The notes under the pieces were generated by a model, which was given only the letters and a program-made list of their open reading frames with translations, did no database searches and was not told the origin of the DNA. From positions 16,203,299 to 16,267,298 of the forward strand of contig BSYO01000009.1 in the NCBI GenBank assembly GCA_033239525.1: a DNA stretch of 64,000 bases, given 5' to 3'. The position numbers and the translations under genes were made by a program. This document shows positions 39,701-51,700 of this stretch, one piece after another. Positions within the stretch are counted from its first letter, which is position 1; every line of letters starts with the position of its first letter. Source of the DNA: Nepenthes gracilis (lineage: Eukaryota > Streptophyta > Magnoliopsida > Caryophyllales > Nepenthaceae).

Positions 39701-42700
39701 GAATCTCATTGCTCCTCCCTAAGTTCTCTGGAATCAGATTAATAAGATGCATTGGCTAATTACATCTTGTATCCTTACAAACACACTGCTGCACTGAGCT
39801 TGTGAAAGGGCTTGTTTGGCATTGCTGTTGAAACAGCATTTGGAAAAAAAAAAACTATAATTTAGATCTTCCCTAAAAGCCTCTGGAAAACCCAATTGTC
39901 ACTATAAGTTGCTCTAGGTTTTTTGGACAAGTTTTAAATCAAAACTTTTTTAAAACACTGATAGTAATTTTGGTACAAATTTAGCTTTTTCCAAAAGTCA
40001 CTCTTCAATTAATACTCCCTCAGTGTGGTGAAAATGTGATACATAACATAGTTGACTGTGGTGGTTGTCATATGTGAATGCTTTTTCAGGACAATGACGA
40101 CTTGAGATTAACTGCCTGTTCAAGTTTTTAGGACTGTGATAGCTCATAGCAGCAGTGTCTGTTAGTGCAGGTAGGGCTGTCATTAATGCTGGTGAGACTG
40201 GTGCATCTTTTCCACTCAAAAGGAGAGATCAGTTGCTTGAGTACATTTTAACTTTGATGGGCCGTGATAATGATGATGGCATTGCAGACTTCAGTCTTGA
40301 ACATCTGCGTACTCAGGTTATTATTTCATTTTGAAGTGGTTGTCATGTTTACATTTCCTGTGAGGTTTATGAGCTTTTGATCTGATATTTGTTGTTATTG
40401 CTCCAGTCCCTTGCTTTAAGTGCTTGCACTACTCTGGTTTCTGTGGAACCAAAATTGACAACGGAAACCAGAAACTTTGTTATGAAGGTATTAAATTTCA
40501 ATGTCTGCAGTTGTTTTCTTCGGTCACAATGTTTCTTCTATATTCTGGAGCCATATATTGTCAAAATTTGCAGGCCACACTGGGGTTTTTTGCGTTGCCC
40601 AATGAGCCAGCTGAGGTTGTCGATCCCCTTATAGACAATCTCATCACTCTTCTTTGTACCATTCTTCTAACAAGGTACAACCTTCTGAGTGAATATGTTG
40701 GTGTTAGTTCACTGATCTTGTAACAAGATTATGCCATCTCATAGGTCAACTGTCTGTCTTCATATGGGTAATTGTCATTGTTTATGCACATTCTCAGGTT
40801 TTGATGCATACACCTTGTTTGCAATCTAAGAACAAGATAAGAAAATTGTCTTGGTTAATTTGTTTATATCTACCGTCTGTATGCTATATATAATGTGTGA
40901 AGGGGACACCTCTTGCTTTCAAATGTTGTCAGCCATTTGTTGTCTAAATTGTTCTATGTTCAAGCTTCTCCATTGTTTCCTAAAACGAAAGGGTCACTGT
41001 TTAGTAACCAACTTTAATTGCTGAGATCTGAATGACGTCAGTTCGAGTTATATTAAGTCTGGCTTGATAACTACAAGGTCATGAGTCTTAAAGGAATGAA
41101 TTACTGAAGCATTGCCACTATTTTCAGAGAAAATTGCTTAGCCAAACACTGTGAAATGTATATGGAGTTTCAGTGAACTGATAATAATCCTTTTAACCAA
41201 ACTCGATCACATAATCTTCCTCTTTGTCTGAACAAGTTCTCCATAATCTACACAATTCCTACATCATGTTGAGGCAATTTTCTTTGTGGTAACTATTCTA
41301 CCTGTTATAGGAATCGTGGTCTTTATTATAAAAGAATCATTGATTGTATGTACTTATTGATATTGCTTTCATTTTTGTTTATTTTTAAAAAATTCTTTTT
41401 ACATCTAAAGAAATATTTGTTGCCAAATGGTATTATTGTAGTAAATTATATGGCTTGCAATTTCAGGTTTTCATATTCCTCTGAATATAACATTCTAGTC
41501 AGCATTTGATTTGAAAATGGTGCAAAACTTATTATGTAGCATTTAAAATTTTCAGATAAAATTGAGTTAATAAACTTTGAAGTTTTTAATTTTTATGAGA
41601 CCATCTAAGTTACTGGGATGATGTGTTAAAAAGAGTTGAATTCCTTGGCAAGTAGTAGTTCCAGATGATTATTTGCTCCAATATAAACTTCTTGGCACAG
41701 CATATCAGGAATGTGTTATTAGTTTATTACCTGTTAAATCACCATACCCTCTTCACTTAAGTATGATTGTTTTCAAGCTTTTCTAGAGAATCCAAGGTTG
41801 GAATTTACATGTTTCCATTTTTTACCCCTTGATCTGGGAGTAATATTTACAATAAAAAATGGGCAATTGCCATGGACTTTATACTTAAGTCTTCTTCTTA
41901 GGGAAAAATCTGTGCTTTTCTTTTTCCTATGTACGGATGCCTGTGATGATGTGACCCATGTTGTGAATTACTAAGTAAACTTTTATCTCATGAAAACACG
42001 CTTTACTAACAGAAACTTTTTACAGTGTCACATGAAGTCATGATTAGATGTTGTTATTCAATGTGTCTGCACATTAGACTGATACTTCCAGCTTGGTCTG
42101 ACATCAAACTACAAGTACAATGTTGCCATCCCAAATGAAAGGCAAGAACTCCTGAATTCTTCAGCTGAATTGTGCCATCATTGATGAGCTCATGATAAAA
42201 TTGGTTTGGAGGAGACATGGGAGTCTTATAATAATAATCAGATCAAAATGAGGAATCAGGGTCCAGTGTTTGGACTTTGGAAACAAGAAATGGAAAAAAC
42301 CTGTGTGGGATTAGTTTTATGCACAAGTATGTCATTCAAGAGTAGATAATGCATCCGTGCAGGTTAGCAAATATTTGTCACTATTTTAGTTTCGCTGAAG
42401 GGAATTCCGCTTAAGAAATTTGAATATTTATGCAATAATGATAACAGCAAAGCTTTATGTCTCGTTGGGTGAGATTTGCTATAAATATTTGTTTTTGCCA
42501 CTCCATGTGATTCAATGCAATATCCTATGAGATTGATTTTAAATTATTTTTAATCACATTGTGGATTTATACAGTGGAAAGAAATTTGGACAATAATTCT
42601 ATGAGTAATGGTAGTGTGTTTTGGTTATTACTTATTGCGGATTTTTCTACTGTCCCACGACCTTTTGACAGCATAGGCACCAGTTTTTACTACTGTTTTG

Positions 42701-45700
42701 CCTTTTTGCTTAGCAAAAGCTTCCGTCACCCATCTGTTTGATAAGCTGGGTTGTGAGATAGCAAACTGTAAGTCCTACTCCTTAGTTGCTCTTCAATTCA
42801 GTTTAATGCACAGGATTTTGCATCATGGGGTTTAGAAGGGATGTATATGGACAACTTATGAAATAAGGGGTGATCACAAAATCATGGGTTAGTATCATTC
42901 ACATGTATATATATTATATAAGGTTATTTATATATGTCAAAAAATATTGACTATCCAAAGGAATATTCCTAAGCATATCCTAAAGTATAATATAAGAATA
43001 TATTCTAACAAATATTCTAATACTAACTTATATTCTAATACTCCTCTTCAAATTAAAATATAGATGTTAATTATGCTTAACATATTATAAATGTATGTAA
43101 CTTGAACTCCAATTAAAGATTGGTAAAAATATCAGTAAGTTGATATCTAATCCTTACATGAATGATATAAATTAAGCTTTGTTGGAGTTTCTCACGAACA
43201 AAGTGATAATTTCTTTCAATATGCTTTGTGTGCTCATGAAATACTGGATTAGATGTAATATGAATGGCTGATGGATTATCACACCACAATTGAGAAGGTA
43301 CAGAACTCTTTACATCTAAGAGAATCAAGTAATTGTTAAAGTCACATCACTTTATGGGTAATATATGTCAATGTATGATATTCTGATTTTGTATTTAACC
43401 TATCACATTTTGTTGCATACTTTTCTATTACATAATGGTGCCTCCAACAAATACATAATAGTCGATGGTAAATTTCCGATCATATAGTGACCTAGCCCAA
43501 TCAATATCAAAGAAACCCTCGACCTAAATATGACCATGATTATTATGCAATAAGTTTCATCTTGGTATACCATTGAGATATTTCATAATATGCATTACAA
43601 TATCTCAATAAGGAACATGTGGAAATTACAAAAACTAGCTCACAATACTAGTGCAGAATACAATAACTAGACGAGTCACGATAACATAATTGAACTTACC
43701 AAATAGTCATCGGCACTTTTCTAGTTCAACAAAATGTCTCATTCGTTTGGTGATAACTTAATTCCTGGATCTATGGAAAAGCTATAAGATTTTGAATTCA
43801 ACAAACCAATCTCTTAAAGTAAATCCATCGTGTATTTTCTTTGTTGAAGAAAGATGCAATGATGACATCTAGCAATCTTGATACCGAGGAACTAATGCAT
43901 ACTCTCGAGATTTTTAGTTTGAAATTGGTTTTGAAGGAACAATTTCAGATTTATGATGCTAGTACTTTCGTTGTCAATAATTACAATATCATCAATATAC
44001 ACAATGAGAAGAATAATAGTGATTACTATCTTAATTAGATAATCCAAATCTAAATACAGTTTCACTGAATCTGTGAAATCATGCTTGCGAAAATTGTTTC
44101 AAACCATATAAGGACTCCTCACTTAACAAACAGATCTAGACGTCCTTTGAGGAACAAATCCTAAAGGTTGTTCTAAATAAACTTTCTCTTGAAGATTATC
44201 ATATAAGAAGGTATTATTGACGTCTAATTGATATAAATATCAATGATGAGTAGAGGCTAAGGATATGTGAAGCCTAATAGAAGTTAATTTTGCGACAGGT
44301 GAAAAAATATCAGTATAATCCCACACCATATGTTTGGGCATATCCTTTAGCAACGAGATGGGCTTTCATTCAAGCTAAAAAATTAATTGGATTGACTTCC
44401 ACTATGTATCTCTATTTACACTCGATGGGTTTCTTTTGTAGGAATAAAGAGACTAATTCCCATACGTGTTTATGCTCAAGTGTAGCTATCTCTCTCCATA
44501 GCTATTCGCTAAATAAAACTAGAAATAGTTTTGGATGTAGATCGAGGTATACTAATAAAGTCTAAGGTGAACACAAAAGCTTGTTGTGAAGATATGTCTA
44601 CATAAGATAATGTGATAGCAATGGTTACTGAGTACAACTGTAATGACCTTTCTGTAATGTAATCGGAAGGTTTGAATTGGTTTTTTGATTAAGAACGGTA
44701 GTATTTATAGTTGAAATATCTGGCTTAAGATTGGAATCAATAGTGGTCGACTCAAGGTCTACTCTTAGAGGGGAACCAAATATTTAATGAGGACTACGAA
44801 TATATGTCTAAGTAACGGAAGACAAGGAGGCATATATGATAGAGGTGTAGGAGATACACCCAGATGAAAAATATCATATACAAGAATATTGTCATTAGAA
44901 GAGATACTCGACGATAGACTCGCTGAAGATACATTTGGATAAAAATATGTAGATGTATGAAATGTGACATTGAAGTACACTAGAAAATATCTAAACTCTA
45001 GAGAGACACCAATACCCTTTATGAGTGCGAGTATATCTAAGGAAGATACACCACAAAAACTTGGGATCAAGTTTGGTTATCTAAGGCCAAATATCTCAAA
45101 CTTAATATTGACTAATAAAAATCCTTATGGGAATAAAATGTAATGGCTTCTTAAGAAATAATATATGATAAGAAATCTCCTCCTTAAAGATAGCAGATGA
45201 CATCTGATTATTGAGATAACAAGTTATCAACACTGCATCGCTATAAAAGGTTTTTGGAACTATCATTTTTAATAAGAGAGCTCAAACAATCTCCAATACT
45301 TATTCTTCCTCTCAACCATTTCATTTTGTTAGGGTATACAAGAACAAGATGATTTATGAAGAATCCTGTGCTACGGTATGAATGACGAAAAAGGGTACAA
45401 AAATATTCACGATCATTATCACTCTTAAAAACATGGAACACATAAAAAATGGAGTATAACTTAGAATAGTTTTTCATCAAGTATAGTTAGGTAATTTGTG
45501 AATAATCATCAACAAAAATAATAAAGTAACAAAGTCCTATCTATGACGAAATTGGACATGGTCCTTGGATATTTGAGTTTACTAACTCAAAAGAGGCAAA
45601 GGCACATGGATTTACTCAATGGAATATAACCTACGATTTTGTTTAACATACTGACATGACTCACAAAACATATCAGTATTAGTTGTTAGAGTTGGACATA

Positions 45701-48700
45701 ACTTTCTCATACTAGAAAAATATGGATGTCCTAATCTACAATGAAGATTAAGAGGTATAAAAGTGGCACTAGAATAGACAATAGGATTAGGGCGTGTATG
45801 GGATAAGTAGAGACTTCCTCAGTTACGACGATCTCTACCAATAGCTCTCATCATAGTAAAATCTTGAAACTCAGTGAGTAGAGCATAATATTACACAATA
45901 ATTATATTATTAAGTAAACTTATTAACTGATTGTAGTTTAAAAGAATAATTTAACAAATAAAGAACTGATAAGAGACGGAAAATCCATATTAGAAAAGCA
46001 GAATCGATATCTTTAACATTTGTAGATGAGCCATCAATCAAAATAATTTCGGGAACAAAGGAACATGGTTTATAATCAAACAAGATATATATGAATCCAA
46101 TATATGATCAAAAGCACTAAAGTCAATAACTTAAGCCCGATATACATTGAGGTGGTGTGGTTACAGGAATGAACATGAGTAGTAACAATATGATTAGGGG
46201 TTGTAGCAAGCCTCTCATATAACAACTAGCACTTATTTTGGGTATGACCCACTCTACCACTGTAAAAACAAATCAATCTTCCATCATTGTTTCTTCCACA
46301 ATGATCACCAAATATGGATTTAGAAGCCATAAATAATTAATATATAATCACAAGGAAATAGTCAAAAGTAACAAAACAACTTCAAAGAATATAAACAACA
46401 TTAAAAGTGATTAAGAATGAGAACAGCATACCAACAAACTTCACAGATTTAACTGGAAGCGAAAATTAGAATATCTCTCAAATAAAACAGGAATTTGATA
46501 TAGCTTCAAAGGGATCTCACAGATTGAACCAAAAACAAATAATCCCTGTGAAGGATTTAACCGATTCTAGAGACGTTGAATACCCAAAATCAGCTGACCA
46601 CACCATACCCGCACAGATGCTATTCAGAAACCCTAGCAGCATTCTGTCCTTGCCACTCAGAAATGTGCACAAAGGTCATCTCAGGAACAATCAAAATCGA
46701 AATATTTCCTCAAATATTCCTTTGTTACAAAAAAAAAAAAAAAAAAATCAATCAAGAGAAAATGCTGAAAGAATCCACAACTGGGGGAGTTGTTGAAAAC
46801 TCATCTTATATTACAGAGCAGTATGAATCCAATGCCAAAATGGAGATATGACCAACCAAAAATGTTTTAATGAGGAGAATAAAAAAATTACCACTCAAAA
46901 TAAGGTTTCTGCAAAACTAATGGTGTGGAATTTGTGCACTAAATGTTGAGAAATTGAGAAATGATTTAGGGCTTTTGTTCATATGCTAGAGGCACATCTT
47001 CACCAAAATGAAATCACTGGTGGCAGTGGTGGCTAGGGTTTAGAAAATAACCTATTCTGATACTATGTAGAACTTATGAAATAAAGAAAGATGAGAGAAT
47101 CCCGTACTTGAGTTAGTGTTATTAATATGTATATATAGAATTATTTACATATATCAAAAATACTAAATTATTTTTCAAATGACTACTGAGGATAGTTCCT
47201 ATTCTCATAGCTTCTGCTTTCTCCAAATACTTTATCGGGTCCGATTCTCCCATTTATACCATTGTGAATGAATTGATCAATGGGGGCTAGTATATGCCAA
47301 TATTGATATAGGCAAGTAGATGCCAATTTCTTAAGTTGCTGTGCCAGTGGAAAAGCTGTTATATATTTTTAGCATTGCAAGGTTTTCCTTAGAGTAAAAT
47401 GGTGCAAGAATGAAACGGAAAAATGTCAGATTTTATGTTCTTTTGTTGGGAGTAGTAATAATTTATGACTTTTCTGATTGGTGTTAGTAAGTTTTAGAAG
47501 CCATATAAATAAGGAAATGTGTGAAAGCAATTAATGTGTATGAAAGGTATACAGACTTTAGGGAATGGGTGAATTTTTAGGCCTATATTTCTGATCTATG
47601 CTGCCACCATTCCAGACTAGTGCTTAAAATTGTTGGCTGGATTTTTTGCGACTCAGATCCTGGTTATTGTAAGCTCATCTAACTGGCAGTTTTGTGCTAA
47701 TTAGTGGAGAGGATGGGAGAAGTCGGGCGGAGCAGCTGTTGCATATTTTGAGGCAAATTGATCAGTATGTTTCATCTTTAGTGGATAATCAAAGAAAAAG
47801 AGGTTGTCTAGCAGTTTATGAGATGCTTGTGAAGTTTCGGATGCTTTGTGTTGGTGGATATTGTGCATTTGGCTGCCGTGGAAATTGTGCACACAGCAAG
47901 ATTGTTGATCGTAATCTTCATGGAAACTTTTCCAACCTTCCAAGTAATTTTTGTTCTCTAAGACATCTTTCTTGTCTCTTAATCTTCTACTAATCGTATG
48001 TGTTAACTGCATGATTACCAGCTGCTTTTGTATTGCCGAGTCGTGATGCCTTGGCTGTTGGAGAGAGGGTCATTGTTTATCTTCCCCGCTGTGCAGATAC
48101 GAATTCTGAAGTCAGAAAACTTTCTGCTCAGGTTTGTAGTTGGCTGCAGGGTTTTGTGGTTTTCCTTAGTGATACCTTGATAAAATCATCTCTAGGGAAA
48201 ATGAGCCTTTACTAGTTTATCCATGTGTCTGTTGTATTCTCCTCTGTCTATCTATCTATCTACTATGGGGTGTAATAAGCATTCTTGGTGGTTATCTTGT
48301 TTCTTCCTGAATAGGTTCTTGATCTGTTCTTCAGCATCTCTCTCTCACTTCCAAGGCCTGTAAATTCTAGTTTTGGTTTGGATGTTGAGTTGTCTTATCG
48401 TGCATTATCCTCTCTTGAGGATGTTATTGCTATCTTGAGAAGTGTGAGTTCAAATCATAACCATCATCTTAAAGGTATATTTTTTTCTATGATCTAGAGG
48501 TGATTTCTTATTCTTTCTTTTTATTTAAAATCTACAGGATGCTGCTATTGATCCATCTGAGGTCTTTAACAGGGTTGTTTCTTCAGTTTGTACACTATTG
48601 ACCAGGGATGAGGCAAGTAGTACCTCTCTCTCTATCTCTATGTCTCTCTCTCTGAGGGGGAGCAGGATTGTTGAATTAATAATGGTAAAAATATCAAACT

Positions 48701-51700
48701 TTAGCTTGAATGCTTCACAATTCAGTCTTTTTGTGAACTTTCTGCAAAATGCAATTCAGTTGCAAGGAATCAGTGCATGCAAGAAACAAATCCAGGATGT
48801 TGGGGTTAATGTTGAAGTTGGATATAAAGAAGGCTCGTGATAGGAGAGAGTGGCTTCAGATTTGCTATTTATTTGGATAGGATGGGCTTTGTGGCAAGAC
48901 AAAATGAAGGAAATTGATTTCATTCACAGTTTTAGTGGATGGACTTCTGCATTAAAGGGGATCCATTGTGTCTTGAACACGTTTTCTTACGTGATGCAGG
49001 TTTTTCAACACAATGTTGAACACGCCAAGGAGTCAAGGGATTTTTAGTGGGTTTTTCTAGTGGGATATAGATGGTCAGCTGTTCTCAAAGCAAACCTCTT
49101 TGCTAGCGATGTTGAACACGCCATTGTGTCTTGAACATGTTTTCTTATGTGATGCAGATTTTTCAACACAACGTTGGACATGCAAAGGAGTCGAGGGATT
49201 TTTGGTGGGTTTTTTTAGCGGGTTATAGATGGTCAGCTGTTGTCAAAGGAAACCTCTTTGCTGGTGATTTTGATCATTTTAAAAAAATATATATTCTTGT
49301 GGTATTAATTTTAATTACTGTGGCAGCTCCAACTATTGCTTGCTTCTCTGTGATGAAATGTCATTGTGGGTGGTACAAAATTGATAAAGTGAAGAGCACA
49401 TTGATTCTCAGTGGGCAAATGGACAATCTTGAGGAGTTGGCTAGCTTATTCTGATTGTAGGATCTGAAAGTCCATTGATTTATCTAGGTCAGCCTTTGTG
49501 GAGCTAACTATTTTTTTTTTTTTACTTTCTATGGGTATGGAGAGGTAGCTTGAAAATTACAGCAGTAAGGAAATCTTCTAAGGAGAAGTTCAAAAGGAGG
49601 CTTTAGGATGGAAAGGGGGTTACTTATCCATGGGATGAAGGTAATGTAGTGTCCAGCTTGCCAAGTTACTGTTTGTCTCTCTTCACCATCTGGTTACTCT
49701 TGACAGTGTACTCGAGTGCACTTAGAGCGACTTCTTATGGAACCAGAAAAGTTGGTAGTCTTGGTGCTTTGCCTCTTCAACTTGTGAATAAATTCCACTC
49801 AGAAATATGATTGTGAAGATTCTGTCATTAGGAAAAAGTAACATCTACGTGGTGCTCTGTCATAACATCTACGTGTATGGTTGAAGGGCATGAATGGAGG
49901 ACAAATCATTCCACTAATGGCACCTGTTTTTAGAAGGATGTTAGTGGGGGATTTGATGGCTTCATGGCCTTTATTTGGCCCAAAGCAAGGGAGGGTATAG
50001 AATGTCTTTTTGGCATGACAGACAGTACACGTGTGAGCCTGCAAAAGATATGTTTCTGACTCTCCACATGTTGCCCAGAAGTTAAGGGGCTAAGACAAAG
50101 GATGTGGGATAACTAGTTAGGGTTTCCATTGTTTATGTTTAATGTGCATATTTTTTAAGAGGAACAGAAAGTACAGGTGCAAGACTTATTTAGAGCACAT
50201 CAATATGGGTTTTCTCTTAATGGGAGAATTCATTTAGGTGGAGAAAAGACCAAGGGATCCTCTGGGTGAAGGACTATAGTAAGAAACCTGAAGTTAGAAA
50301 TTCTGAGGTGTTTCCAAGTAGGGAGATTTGGCAAGTCCAAAGCTTTGCTTGTGGTAAAGTTATTCACATGGTGGTGACAATGGGGAAGAGTCATACCATC
50401 AATTTCCTTCTTCACTGCAATTGGGATTTGGAATCAGTTATAGGGCACTTAATGTTGGTGTTAATACGATTGAAGCTGGTTCATGCTAGAATATTCATGC
50501 AATTTTTGTTTGCAGATAAGAGAAGACTGTATGGAAAATGTCATTTAGAGGCTCGGAGGATGGTCGCAATGGCTTGTTTTTGGAAGAAAAGGTACCAAAC
50601 GACATTTGAGGATAAAGAAACTCCAGTACATAGAGTGACATTTACGTTTGTGTATATTATAATGGCACATTATTCTAAATGAGAGGTTCCTTGGTATCAT
50701 ATTCATTAGGCTCTTAGCTTTTGAGTATGAGACACATACTCATCCCTGATACTGTTGAAGAGCCCATATTGGAATTTTTGTCAGGATGCTTTATTTTTTC
50801 CCCTTTTTCTGTAAAAAACTTATTATGTTCACTGGTGATAGTTCCTAGGGATTTTTCTTCTTATCCACCAAAAGATATACAGAATTGGTTAGAGTGAAGA
50901 ACTTCCTGAGTTAAATTTTAAAAAAAATGTAAAAAGGCTGTGTTTGGAACTTGATACTCATGTTGTATTCAACAAGAGAATCAGATCCCTGTTCAGGGTT
51001 TACAAGAGCTCCAATAGAAAGTGTTTTCAGTGCAGTGGCTTTGTTTTACATCTAACATACGAGGACTTGGCTCCTAGTGGGAAAAGCTATTGTCGACGGC
51101 TTGACATCCTCCGGTTGTAGGTTTTCCCTGCTGTAGGCCTTTCTTTTGGAGATCTGTGTATAATGAAATTAATGCACGTGAATCTATTAGTGAAAAAGTT
51201 TCTCCAAGATTTGTCCTTCTCTCCTCAACACATGAGATGCTTAAGATGCATGTCCTGCAAGTGCAAAGTATGCAGGATGCAGTGCTCCAAACATTTACAA
51301 CACATTAGATCTGCGGACTACACACTTTCTTGGCTTTGCTGGTGCTTTATGGACCCTTGTGCAGGAACCATGGAGTCCTTTCACGTTGCTGCTTATATTT
51401 GTTATGCTGCACTTCTCATTTGGACTTAATGGATTCTCTGGGACTTGTCAGAGTTGAAGGATTCAATTCTATGTCAAATTTTTATTATGGTTAAAAATGT
51501 TGAGAAAATTGCCATAGCATCTTGAATTTATTTGATTCTTTTTTCAGCTTGTGGCTGCACTGCATGGATGCACAAAAGCTATATGTGATAAGATCAAGCA
51601 ATCAGCAGAGGGTTCTATTCAAGCCATCATTGAATTTTTGATGGGGAGGGGCAGCGAGCTGAGTGATTTTGATGTTTCAAGGTTGTTATGAGTTCTGAAC

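Larger units (their letters stand above)
42848..47172 (-). mobile_element. Ty1/copia LTR retrotransposon, antisense in intron 30, degenerate
   Basis: On the minus strand the domains run from high to low coordinate. A gag zinc knuckle [14 protein letters not shown] lies near 46240-46290, with the second Cys replaced by Ser. GAG-pre-integrase [20 protein letters not shown] lies near 45690-45760 and integrase [12 protein letters not shown] near 45400. RT has [12 protein letters not shown] (YxDD block) near 44000. RNase [21 protein letters not shown] with [15 protein letters not shown] lies at 43140-43290. A PBS-like sequence adjoins the right LTR and a polypurine tract (gaagaggag, minus) the left LTR. 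Many stops mean it is inactive. It is the same lineage as the intron 13 element, in opposite orientation. Confidence 0.85.

Noticed and set aside
50266..50682. 138-codon plus-strand frame in intron 34
   Set aside because: No recognisable domain, no promoter or introns, and located among LINE debris.
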